Shown one piece after another: positions 1-8,032 of a stretch of 64,000 nt of DNA (within the stretch, counting starts at the first letter, position 1; every line of letters begins with the position of its first letter). Both the position numbers and the translations under genes were made by a program. Under the pieces are notes generated by a model, which saw only the letters and a program-made list of their open reading frames with translations, ran no database searches and was not told where the DNA came from. Source of the stretch: Alteromonas stellipolaris (GTDB lineage Bacteria; Pseudomonadota; Gammaproteobacteria; Enterobacterales; Alteromonadaceae); the NCBI RefSeq assembly GCF_001562115.1, contig NZ_CP013926.1:4340001-4404000 (forward strand). The letters are read 5' to 3'.

Positions 1-86
1 ATTGAGGTGGAATGAGTGCCTAACACACCACTGTGGTGAGTTCGGCTTAGTTGTTTTGCTGAAAATGCAATATCTTGCATGCTCAT
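1..86 (-). CDS. HugZ-like heme utilisation protein, N-terminus only (partial)
   Basis: Only the first 28 codons are in the window. The ATG at 84-86 follows a GGAG-type ribosome binding site, and the frame stays open to base 1. The peptide starts MSMQDIAFSAKQLSR and continues to a GVLGTHST segment. This resembles the N-terminus of HugZ/HutZ-like split-barrel proteins related to pyridoxamine phosphate oxidase, where a GVLST-type strand precedes a GYPFGS motif. It starts 21 bases after the hmuV stop on the same strand, so it is probably the last gene of the heme operon, acting on heme in the cytoplasm. The call rests on few residues plus context. Confidence 0.55.
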   Translation of the reverse strand, partial: MSMQDIAFSAKQLSRTHHSGVLGTHSTS

Positions 87-107
87 AAGAAACTCCGTTT
101 TTTCAAA

Positions 108-926
108 TTAATGCGTAACAAAAACATCGTTATCTAAGTTACGAATAAGGTTTAATTGAGTGTGATAGCAGCGTGCCAATGTATCTATAGTTAATGCATT
201 TTCCGGCTTATCATCGGCTATACACCCCTGCTCTGCCAGTAAAATCATCCTGCTACAATAAGGCGAAATTAAGTTAAGGTCGTGACTCACACAAACAATA
301 CAGAGCCCTTGTTGGCTCAGGCTGACCAACTGCTGCATCACCAACTTTTGATGGCGTAAGTCTAGCGCAGAGGTTGGCTCGTCAAGCAGCAACAGCTTTC
401 CTTCTAGGCTGTCGTGTGAGCTTATCGGGAGTAATTGCAATATTGCTTTGCTTAAAAATACCCTTTGCCGCTCTCCCCCTGACAAAGTTTGAATATTTCG
501 CGATAACAAATGCGTTATATCAAACTGCTCGGCAATCTCGCCGATAATATGATGTCGATTGGCAGGCGACTCTACAATATGGTGGCGAGCCAACTGTAAT
601 ATTTCATCGACCAAAAAGCCAAAAGGGGTAGAAGCGCTTTGCGCCATAACTGCCCGATAATCTGCAAGCCTTTGCAGACTAATCTCACTTAACGGCTGAC
701 CATTAAATGAAAGCGTGCCTTTCTCTAGCGGTGCTAAGCCGCCTAATACAGTAAGAAGCGATGATTTCCCGCAACCGTTTTCACCCGCAAGGGCGATAAA
801 CTCACCTGCGTTAAATGCAAGGTTAAGATTACACAATAGCTGTCGCTTCCCTCTAGTGATGTCTACGTCCACGAGGTCGAGCAGTGGTTCTAGTGGCTGG
901 GCTTGAGCAGGGTTAAAGTGAGCCAT
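108..926 (-). CDS. hmuV: Heme ABC transporter ATP-binding protein HmuV
   Basis: Cytoplasmic ATPase that powers heme import through HmuU. Visible motifs are Walker A GENGCGKSS, signature LSGGERQRV, Walker B LLLLDEPTSALD and the H-loop histidine in CVSHDLN. I start at the ATG at 926 (MAHFNPAQ) rather than the upstream in-frame ATG at 974, because the longer form adds 16 residues lying deep inside hmuU. With this start the gene overlaps hmuU by 14 bases, which suggests translational coupling. Length of about 272 residues is normal for the family. It belongs to the operon hmuR-hmuY-hmuT-hmuU-hmuV-hugZ-like. Confidence 0.9.
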   Translation of the reverse strand: MAHFNPAQAQPLEPLLDLVDVDITRGKRQLLCNLNLAFNAGEFIALAGENGCGKSSLLTVLGGLAPLEKGTLSFNGQPLSEISLQRLADYRAVMAQSASTPFGFLVDEILQLARHHIVESPANRHHIIGEIAEQFDITHLLSRNIQTLSGGERQRVFLSKAILQLLPISSHDSLEGKLLLLDEPTSALDLRHQKLVMQQLVSLSQQGLCIVCVSHDLNLISPYCSRMILLAEQGCIADDKPENALTIDTLARCYHTQLNLIRNLDNDVFVTH

Positions 927-2112
927 TGAATACCCCTTTTTGCTTCCACAATAAATACAAGAAAAAAGGAGCACCTATTGCGGATGTTACGATACCAATG
1001 GGGATTTCCATGGGAGTGAATAATGTGCGAGCCAGCGTATCGGCAACGGTTAACAACAATGCCCCCATTAACGCACAGGCAGGAATAAGCACATTGTGAT
1101 TAACGCCAAATAGCGTGCGGCACATATGCGGCACGACTAACCCCACAAATCCGATAATGCCACACAAAGCCGTGGCCAAAGCGACAGCAAAGGCGACCAG
1201 CCATAATATGGCTTGTTTATAGCGCGCAACATTCAAGCCCATATAAGCAGCTTCACTTTCGCCCAAAGCAAGCAAATTAAGCGCATTGCGAGATACCATT
1301 AAGCCTGAAATAGCGATAATGCCCGCCGCTGCCACCAGCGCACATAACGTCCAGCTAGCACCCGCTAAACTGCCCATTGTCCAATAGGTAATTTGGCGAA
1401 GTGCATCGTCACTTGCTACATAGCTAATGGCACCAATAATAGTTCCGGTGAAGGCATTTATTGCCACCCCGGCGAGTATCAAGGTAGCCACCGATACACC
1501 CTGCGCACTATTGGCAAAGCGTAATACTGTCCACACGGCCAATAACGCGCCGCCAAACGCCCAAAGTGCTACCCAAACAGAGGCTAGTGCAGGTACGAGT
1601 GGCGGCACAATAGCCATGCTAACGGCTGCTGCTGCGGCGGCACCACCGGCAATACCGATTAAACCAGGGTCGGCCAATGGGTTTCTCACCAAGCCCTGCA
1701 TGGCACAACCTGACACCGCCAGTAGCGCGCCAATAAATAAGGTCATGATAACCCGTGGTAAACGCAGCTCAGTAAGTACGTACCAGTGCGTGCTATTAAA
1801 TGTACCCTCTCGATTAGCCCCGCCTTCCTCAATTAACGCGCCTTGAGAAAAAAGTGGCCTTGTTAATTGCGACAGTTCATGCCACAACAACTCGCTCACG
1901 TTAATAGATAAGCTGCCACTCACAACCCCCACGTAGGCGCTTACCAGCAATAAAGCCCCAAGTAAGGCTAAACCATAACGCTTACGCTTTGCTCTCGTTG
2001 CAACTAGATTTACCATCAATGCTGATGCGTTGTTGCCCGAGACATCTTTTCTAAGCACCTTATTGTTCGGCGTATGACTCGGGGCGTCGGGGCTCGAGGA
2101 AAACGCTGTCAC
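913..2112 (-). CDS. hmuU: Heme ABC transporter permease HmuU (FecCD family)
   Basis: Inner-membrane permease of the BtuC/FecCD family that moves heme from HmuT into the cytoplasm. Many hydrophobic segments run from about residue 45 to the end. Family hallmarks are RLPRVIMTLFIGALLAVSG, the GLVRNPLADPGLIG loop and the late GFVGLVVPHMCR coupling segment. The N-terminus (first ~40 residues) is a polar extension before the first membrane helix; an internal ATG at residue 33 is an alternative start. The start overlaps the hmuT stop in an ATGA arrangement (2109-2112). Confidence 0.9.
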   Translation of the reverse strand: MTAFSSSPDAPSHTPNNKVLRKDVSGNNASALMVNLVATRAKRKRYGLALLGALLLVSAYVGVVSGSLSINVSELLWHELSQLTRPLFSQGALIEEGGANREGTFNSTHWYVLTELRLPRVIMTLFIGALLAVSGCAMQGLVRNPLADPGLIGIAGGAAAAAAVSMAIVPPLVPALASVWVALWAFGGALLAVWTVLRFANSAQGVSVATLILAGVAINAFTGTIIGAISYVASDDALRQITYWTMGSLAGASWTLCALVAAAGIIAISGLMVSRNALNLLALGESEAAYMGLNVARYKQAILWLVAFAVALATALCGIIGFVGLVVPHMCRTLFGVNHNVLIPACALMGALLLTVADTLARTLFTPMEIPIGIVTSAIGAPFFLYLLWKQKGVFNGSL

Positions 2113-3188
2113 TCGAACCTTCCCATATCATGACTATTATTGTCTGTATTTGTGTTTTTATCTAAACCTGTTCTCTGTGCAATATGCACTTGGCTAGCTG
2201 ACTCTTGCATTACCGTGTTGGCGGCTTTAAGGGATAAAGCACGCAGCCCATGTTCAGCAACGGCTTTTAGCGCAATCGCAAAACGGGGGGACAAGCCCAG
2301 CCCAATACTGCTATCCATCGCCTTTACTAAACAATGTTGGCCTGCAAATGTTGCTGCAATCGCATGGTGGGAACACAGTGAATTAAGCGCATTTTCGCCA
2401 TGCAACATGTGCCCTGCGGCAAACACGACATCAGGGTTTCGGGCGAGCACTGACTCGGCATCCATTAACTTGTAACCGACAAGATCGCCTGCAATATTGG
2501 TCATGCCTAAGGTATCAAACAATGCTTGCGGTACAGTATCATTCCCAGCCACAGTAAGGCCTCTGTCGTTATTCGCAACCACAAAAAGCGCATTTACGGT
2601 GTTGGGATATTCAGTACTCTCGAAAGTTGCTAATGCTTCCGAATATTCTTTTTGCTGTGCTTCAACTTGGCGTTGTAAGTCGGTAACAAGCTCTTTGGCG
2701 TTGTCCTCAGCCGATACTCTATGACCAATATCAAGAATCATCTCACTCAAGCCATGTATATCTCTTGAGACATGATAAACGTGAACATCAACTCCTGCAT
2801 TTGCTACCTGCTCTAACATCGGGGCAGGCCCTGTTGCACTTGCCCCCAATAACATTGAGGGCTGCTGAGCAAGCACACCTTCTGTACTAAGTTGGCGGAA
2901 ATAACCTAGTTTTGTCACCTCAGTCGCCGCGGCGGGAAACATACTGGTGCTGTCAGTCGCCACCACCCAATCACCCCGACCTAGCGCGTAAATTATTTCG
3001 GTAACACTGCCACCCGCGGCAATAATTCGGGGCGTTTCAGATTGCTTTTGGTTGTGAGCTGTGGGTGTTATAGGCGTAGCGGCAGCATATACGCCGCCAC
3101 TACATAAACACCAAAGTACACTCATTAGACTTAGCACTTGTAGCAAAGTTCTCGCGCTGGCTAAGCGTGGTAATTTGGTTTTCGCCAT
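2109..3188 (-). CDS. hmuT: Periplasmic heme-binding protein HmuT
   Basis: Substrate-binding protein of the heme ABC importer (class III fold with two lobes and a rigid helix). A signal peptide spans roughly residues 1-36 and ends near VYAAA. The mature part begins with RIIAAGGSVTEIIYALG, followed by VVATDSTSMFP and a central GASATGPAPMLEQ stretch, the usual HmuT/ChuT pattern. The C-terminus carries about 35 extra polar residues with no recognisable motif. It sits 3 bases downstream of the hmuY-like gene and overlaps hmuU by 4 bases. Confidence 0.88.
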   Translation of the reverse strand: MAKTKLPRLASARTLLQVLSLMSVLWCLCSGGVYAAATPITPTAHNQKQSETPRIIAAGGSVTEIIYALGRGDWVVATDSTSMFPAAATEVTKLGYFRQLSTEGVLAQQPSMLLGASATGPAPMLEQVANAGVDVHVYHVSRDIHGLSEMILDIGHRVSAEDNAKELVTDLQRQVEAQQKEYSEALATFESTEYPNTVNALFVVANNDRGLTVAGNDTVPQALFDTLGMTNIAGDLVGYKLMDAESVLARNPDVVFAAGHMLHGENALNSLCSHHAIAATFAGQHCLVKAMDSSIGLGLSPRFAIALKAVAEHGLRALSLKAANTVMQESASQVHIAQRTGLDKNTNTDNNSHDMGRFE

Positions 3189-3191
3189 TAA

Positions 3192-4346
3192 TTACTCCTC
3201 GGTAACGGGGTCGGCGCGGAAGCTATAAGCGCCTGACGTTCCGTCTTCATCGTAGTAGCTAGTAATTTGGAATTTAAATACGCTATCACCCGCTGAAATA
3301 AGGTATACCCCGAACTGTGAGTACAACAAGTGACTTGTGCTGTCATAGTAGTACCAGTTGTTGGCTGTAAACGCATAGTCACTAACAGTTTCAGCACTGA
3401 AACCATAAAATGCAGCGGCTTCGGTATCTATGCCTGCATAGGTGTCAGCATCAGTGCGAAGTACGGTTGCATCATCGGCAATAGATAGAACAAACTCGCC
3501 AGCTTCATCCGCACAAGGTATTGTGATGTCCCATGCATCGGTTTCTGTTACTTCTTGTTGCAAATCGAAATCGATGTAGATTGACGACGTACACCCTACT
3601 GCGTTAACACTTAGCGATACTTCTTCTGCAAACGTGGTTTGCCCATCAAGTACACTTTGATGCATAACACCCAACGTGATTTCCCCAATACCACGCCCTT
3701 CAGTCACAATGTCAGTCACATGAAATTTGGTGTAGTTTTCATCTGATGAAACCACGTAGTAAGTATCGCTAGCTGCGGTAACGACATGAGTTGTGGTGTC
3801 ATAATTATAAAAAGTATCGCCAATAACAGCAGACTCGGTATCGGTAGAAAATGCCTCTGTATCTGGCACATCGCTCGTGGTTACCGCGAGATAATCATCA
3901 AGTTCGCTATCTGCAGTCGCATTTAGAAATAAATCTGCCACAGCTGCGCCATTATCGTCGTAGAAATCACTGTTGTTGGCAGTGAAGTACACACTTACTG
4001 GCGTCTCTTGTGCTGTATTTAAGAATACCGAAGTGCGTTTAAAGCCGATATCCCATGTGGTGTCGCTTGCTGCTTCTTCTTCGGTTAGAGTAACTTGCGT
4101 TTGTGTATCTAAATCAAAATAAACGGCAACGGGTTCCGACGTACTCCCTGTGCCATACGGTCCATAAATGGTAGCCACTTCGTTGCTGTTTCCGCCTTCA
4201 TCACCCGCACTATCATCTGATCCATCGCCGCTGTCTTCACCGCTTTGGTCAGGCGTTTCAACGATTGGATCACTGCTATCAGAGCCACCGCATGCAACAA
4301 GCCCCAAAGTCATCGCAAGTAGTAATGCTAAGTATGTTTTATTCAT
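3192..4346 (-). CDS. hmuY: HmuY-like heme-binding lipoprotein with two domains
   Basis: Probable surface or periplasmic lipoprotein that captures heme and passes it to the receptor. The signal peptide ends in a lipobox LVAC (Cys about residue 19), followed by an acidic Gly/Ser/Asp-rich linker. Two HmuY-type halves follow, about residues 55-215 and 216-384. The first has DTTWDIGFKRTSVFLN, and both end with a similar strand pair (YYVVSSDENYTKFHVT and VYLISAGDSVFKFQIT). Typical HmuY has one such domain, so this looks like an internal duplication. Which residues bind heme cannot be told here. Its position between hmuR and hmuT supports the heme role. Confidence 0.8.
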   Translation of the reverse strand: MNKTYLALLLAMTLGLVACGGSDSSDPIVETPDQSGEDSGDGSDDSAGDEGGNSNEVATIYGPYGTGSTSEPVAVYFDLDTQTQVTLTEEEAASDTTWDIGFKRTSVFLNTAQETPVSVYFTANNSDFYDDNGAAVADLFLNATADSELDDYLAVTTSDVPDTEAFSTDTESAVIGDTFYNYDTTTHVVTAASDTYYVVSSDENYTKFHVTDIVTEGRGIGEITLGVMHQSVLDGQTTFAEEVSLSVNAVGCTSSIYIDFDLQQEVTETDAWDITIPCADEAGEFVLSIADDATVLRTDADTYAGIDTEAAAFYGFSAETVSDYAFTANNWYYYDSTSHLLYSQFGVYLISAGDSVFKFQITSYYDEDGTSGAYSFRADPVTEE

Positions 4347-4491
4347 ATGTATGTTCCTTTTTGAGTTGTGTGTTTAGCCGTTGTTATCAATAGATAAAAC
4401 GGCGCCTATGCTTACTTCTCTTATTTGCTTTTTTGTTAGATTTTTCTGTCTTTAGGTAGTTGTTCTTAATTGCTCGGTTTCTGCAGACGAA

Positions 4492-6435
4492 TTAGTACTG
4501 GTAACTCACGCCTAGATAAACTCGTCGAGCTGAAATAGGGCGAGCATCAAAAGCCCCCGCCGAAAGTGAATCGGGTGAGCGATGTTCATCGGTAAGGTTT
4601 TCAACCCCCAAGCGGGTTTGCCAATGGCTAGAAAAGTCATGCTGCACCACGGCATTTAAGGTGGTGTAGCTGTCTTTCGCGGTAACGGTGTAACCAGAGG
4701 TGGGAGAAACGTCGTTTTCATGCACGCCATACAGTTGAACGCTGGTATCCGTTTTATCAAATTGGTAGGTCACTGAGGCTTTCACTAAATGCGTGGGTCG
4801 TTCGGGCAAGCGCTCAGAATCACCATCTTCTGTATGTAAGTAGCTATAGTTAAGTTGCCACTGCCAGTTATCGTTTTGCGCGCTCACGCTCAAATCCGCA
4901 CCATACAGCGTGGCTTCATCGAGGTTTTCGTACACAGAGATATCAAGTCCGGCTTCTTGCGAAGCTTCTACATCTACCGCGGTGGTTATAAAATCTTCTG
5001 CTTCGGTGTAGTGGAAATCGATATCGGCCTGATACCACCATCGACTTTGTTTCGGGGCTAGTCGCGCGTTCAACCCAATATTGGCACTTAGCGCCGTTTC
5101 TGGCACAAGGTCTTCATTTCCCAATACCATGTAACCTAAGTTACTGTGATCGAACACGTAGTAACGTTCTTTTAAATTAGGGACTCGATAACTAGATCCA
5201 CCGCCACCACGTACTTGTAGTGTGGTCTCATCAAGTTTCCAGCTTTGACTACCACTGAGCTTGGCCGCCGTATGCCAACCAAAATCTGAATCATTTTGTA
5301 CTCGAAGGCCAAGCAGGGCTTGGGTGTCATTTTGCTGCCAATTGGCTTGCACATACGCTTCGGTGCTTTCTCGGCTAACATCGTCAACTTCTACCGTACC
5401 CGTTGCCACATTTTGCTGATCTAAGTTATCGGCATGGGCAACCAATCCCCCTACCCACTCAACATCGCCCAAGGATAAAATTTTCTGCGCTTCAATTTCC
5501 GCTAATTGAATATCGGTTTGGCGAAGGCCATTGGTATTCCCGCTTTGTTCATCATGAGACAAATAGCGCCCATTTATATGCCAGCTCTGTTGTTGAGCAA
5601 GTTTTACATCATGCTGCCATTGGGTAACGCTAGACACGTAACTGATAATGCTAGATTGCCCTGGAATAGAAGATTGAGGCTTGTCTTTCTGTTCATCCAG
5701 CCACTGGCCTTTATAACTAAAATCCAACCCGCTTAAGCGGGTAGATAGTGAAAACTGAACAAAGGATTTATCCACTGCCCCACCATCTTGAGAAACAGTG
5801 TCAGTGTCGTAGTCGAAACCCGGGTTAGTAATGTGCTGTGCGGTTAACCCTAGTTGCCAATCTTTTACTGCTTTTGCTGCGCTAACCTTGGCAGTATGTC
5901 CTAAGGTATCGCCGTCCAACCCATCATCACTGTAATGCGAAAGCTCATAATCGGCCGATAACTGAGAACCTTCCGGCACATCGGTTATTATATTGATAAC
6001 CCCACCCATAGCAGAGCTGCCATAAAGAACCGATGCGGCACCGCGTACAATTTCAATCTGCCGAATATTGGCAACGCTAATTTGATCTAAATCGACTGAA
6101 GAGCCTGTTGGAGAAATAACTGGCTGACCGTTAATTAACACCAATACATGGTCGCCATTAAAGCCATTTAACTGTACGTTATACCCGTCTTTTTGACTGC
6201 GCCTAACCACAACCCCAGGCATAACTTCCAGCACTTGCCGAAGCGTTCCCTTGCTGAGCCTTGAAATTTCCGCTTTATCTATCACATCGACTTTGACCGG
6301 AGATGCACCTAGAAGCTTGGGTGTACGTGTTCCCGTTACCACTACGCGTTCAACTGGCGCCTCGGCTTCGGCTAATACATATGCTGGCAGTAGCGCGCTC
6401 GCTAATAGCAAAGTAACAGAGTAAGGATGAGTCAT
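4492..6435 (-). CDS. hmuR: TonB-dependent heme/hemoglobin receptor (HmuR type)
   Basis: Outer-membrane gated channel for heme. A signal peptide ends near VLAEAEAP. The TonB box region RVVVTGTRTP is followed by the plug (SVANIRQIEIVRGAASVLYG and GGVINIIT) and a beta-barrel ending in LGVSYQY. A segment around YRVPNLKERYYVF and LGNEDLVPE matches the FRAP/NPDL-type motif of heme receptors, with a histidine between the two halves. First gene of the heme operon; its start lies 26 bases from a Fur-box-like sequence. The 145-base gap to the hmuY-like gene could hold an internal promoter, but I saw none that is convincing. Confidence 0.87.
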   Translation of the reverse strand: MTHPYSVTLLLASALLPAYVLAEAEAPVERVVVTGTRTPKLLGASPVKVDVIDKAEISRLSKGTLRQVLEVMPGVVVRRSQKDGYNVQLNGFNGDHVLVLINGQPVISPTGSSVDLDQISVANIRQIEIVRGAASVLYGSSAMGGVINIITDVPEGSQLSADYELSHYSDDGLDGDTLGHTAKVSAAKAVKDWQLGLTAQHITNPGFDYDTDTVSQDGGAVDKSFVQFSLSTRLSGLDFSYKGQWLDEQKDKPQSSIPGQSSIISYVSSVTQWQHDVKLAQQQSWHINGRYLSHDEQSGNTNGLRQTDIQLAEIEAQKILSLGDVEWVGGLVAHADNLDQQNVATGTVEVDDVSRESTEAYVQANWQQNDTQALLGLRVQNDSDFGWHTAAKLSGSQSWKLDETTLQVRGGGGSSYRVPNLKERYYVFDHSNLGYMVLGNEDLVPETALSANIGLNARLAPKQSRWWYQADIDFHYTEAEDFITTAVDVEASQEAGLDISVYENLDEATLYGADLSVSAQNDNWQWQLNYSYLHTEDGDSERLPERPTHLVKASVTYQFDKTDTSVQLYGVHENDVSPTSGYTVTAKDSYTTLNAVVQHDFSSHWQTRLGVENLTDEHRSPDSLSAGAFDARPISARRVYLGVSYQY

Positions 6436-6461
6436 TTAATTTACTTTCTAATCAATAATAC

Positions 6462-6482
6462 AAATGATAACAATTTGCATTT
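6462..6482 (-). promoter_or_regulatory. Fur box upstream of the heme operon
   Basis: The sequence AAATGATAACAATTTGCATT and one further T matches the Fur consensus (repeats of GATAAT) over most positions. It lies 26-47 bases upstream of the hmuR start, where a repressor would cover the promoter. Fur control of heme receptors under iron sufficiency is well established. Confidence 0.75.
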
Positions 6483-6601
6483 GATCTTATTTATTTAAGG
6501 AGAAAAAGCAAGCGCTATTGGAAAATAATATTAACCTAGCGACGTCAAACTATTAAAAACGCGAGAGAACACAGCAGGTATTTGTAATATTTCAATAAAA
6601 A

Positions 6602-6638
6602 TGTAAACGCATACAATCAAACAATGTAAGCGCTTGCA
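6602..6638 (+). promoter_or_regulatory. LacI-family operator pair upstream of the sugar permease / GH3 operon
   Basis: TGTAAGCGCTTGCA at 6625-6638 is a near-perfect palindrome with the central AAGCGCTT typical of LacI-family sugar regulators. A degenerate copy, TGTAAACGCATACA, lies at 6602-6615. They sit about 135-170 bases upstream of the permease start. The same motif occurs twice upstream of the GH16 gene (28097 and 28134), so both loci are probably co-regulated. The regulator gene is not in the window. Confidence 0.75.
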
Positions 6639-6773
6639 TTTTCATTTTCGCACCCTATACTGACCAACAAAGTGTTAACAAATACCGAACCAATTCGTTA
6701 ACGCAAAGTAACCAACAAGCTAAATGCGAACACGACATTTCGTTTACTAACAAGTGAATTCAGGGCGTTACCT

Positions 6774-8018
6774 ATGAATCAAACTATAAAAACCACGGCT
6801 GGCTCTACAACCACCAGTCAACTTGCACTCGCTACGCTAACGTCGTTATTTTTCATGTGGGGCTTCATTACCGCACTTAACGACATTCTCATCCCCCATT
6901 TGAAAGCCTTATTCTCGCTTTCTTATACCCAAGCCATGCTGGTGCAATCGTGCTTCTTTGGCGCCTATTTTCTTATATCTATTCCAGCCGGAAAATTAGT
7001 GAGTGCCACTGGGTATCAAAAAGGTATTGGTGTGGGATTAATCACGGCTGCAGTGGGCTGCGTGTTGTTTATTCCCTCGGCGCTATTCACTCAGTACTGG
7101 ATGTTCTTAGGTGCGTTGTTTGTATTGGCTTCAGGCATCACTATTTTGCAAGTTGCCGCAAACCCTTTGGTGACCATTATGGGGAATCCAGATACCGCTT
7201 CTAGCCGGCTTACCATGACCCAAGGGTTTAACTCATTGGGTACAACTGTTGCGCCCATCATTGGCGGTATAGTCTTATTCGGCGCACATGAAGGCATGGA
7301 AAACGCAGCAGTAGATGCAAATGCGGTAGTACTTCCCTATTTAACATTAGCCGCTGTACTGGTGGCAATGGCGGTGGTTATGGTGAAAGTAAAACTGCCC
7401 TCACCCACGCACAGTGAAATGGATGTTGCCACTACGACAGATACAGGTTTATTAAAACATCGCCACCTATCATTAGGCGCACTAGGTTTATTTTTGTACG
7501 TAGGTGCTGAAGTCGCCATTGGCAGCTTCTTGGTAAACTATTTTGGGCTTGAAAGCATTAAAGGCATGAGTGAAAGCCAAGCGTCAAAATACATCGCCTA
7601 TTACTGGGGTGGCGCTATGGTAGGGCGTTTCATTGGCGCTGCGGTCATGCAAAAAGTGGCCGCGGGTAAACTACTCGCCGTTAATTCATTTGCCTCATGT
7701 ACACTCATTATTGTTTCGGTATGCAGCAGCGGCAATATCGCTATGTGGACAATTTTAGCAGTAGGACTTTGTAACTCTATCATGTTCCCAACCATTTTCA
7801 GTCTTGCACTTAAAGGGCTAGGCCAAAAAACAGCACAAGCCTCTGGCATGTTGTGTTTAGCCATAGTGGGCGGTGCTATTGTGCCACTACTACAGGGTGT
7901 TATTGCTGACAACGCGGGTGTACAACTTTCTTTCCTATTGCCGGTTATTTGCTACTTATATATTGCTTATTACGGGCTTCGTGGTGCCACCGTTAACTTG
8001 GCTGCTAGCCACAAATAA
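6774..8018 (+). CDS. Sugar permease, MFS (FucP/GluP type)
   Basis: Inner-membrane proton-coupled sugar importer with about 12 hydrophobic segments. The FucP/GluP family is recognised from FFMWGFITALNDILIPHLK near residue 27, QVAANPLVTIMGNP in helix 5 and the TMTQGFNSLGTTVAP stretch. Members carry fucose, glucose or galactose. Co-transcription with the GH3 glucosidase 14 bases downstream suggests glucose released from beta-glucan. The LacI-type operators upstream fit sugar induction. The exact sugar is inference. Confidence 0.85.
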   Translation: MNQTIKTTAGSTTTSQLALATLTSLFFMWGFITALNDILIPHLKALFSLSYTQAMLVQSCFFGAYFLISIPAGKLVSATGYQKGIGVGLITAAVGCVLFIPSALFTQYWMFLGALFVLASGITILQVAANPLVTIMGNPDTASSRLTMTQGFNSLGTTVAPIIGGIVLFGAHEGMENAAVDANAVVLPYLTLAAVLVAMAVVMVKVKLPSPTHSEMDVATTTDTGLLKHRHLSLGALGLFLYVGAEVAIGSFLVNYFGLESIKGMSESQASKYIAYYWGGAMVGRFIGAAVMQKVAAGKLLAVNSFASCTLIIVSVCSSGNIAMWTILAVGLCNSIMFPTIFSLALKGLGQKTAQASGMLCLAIVGGAIVPLLQGVIADNAGVQLSFLLPVICYLYIAYYGLRGATVNLAASHK

Positions 8019-8032
8019 ACAAGGAATTTACT

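Noticed and set aside
1427..1846. Long plus-strand open frame opposite hmuU
   Set aside because: It is antisense to a well-supported permease, has an Ala/Thr/Pro-biased composition typical of a mirror frame, and lacks any motif.
6508..6516. An extra CAAGCGCTA half-operator upstream of the permease
   Set aside because: Only one half matches the AAGCGCTT palindrome.
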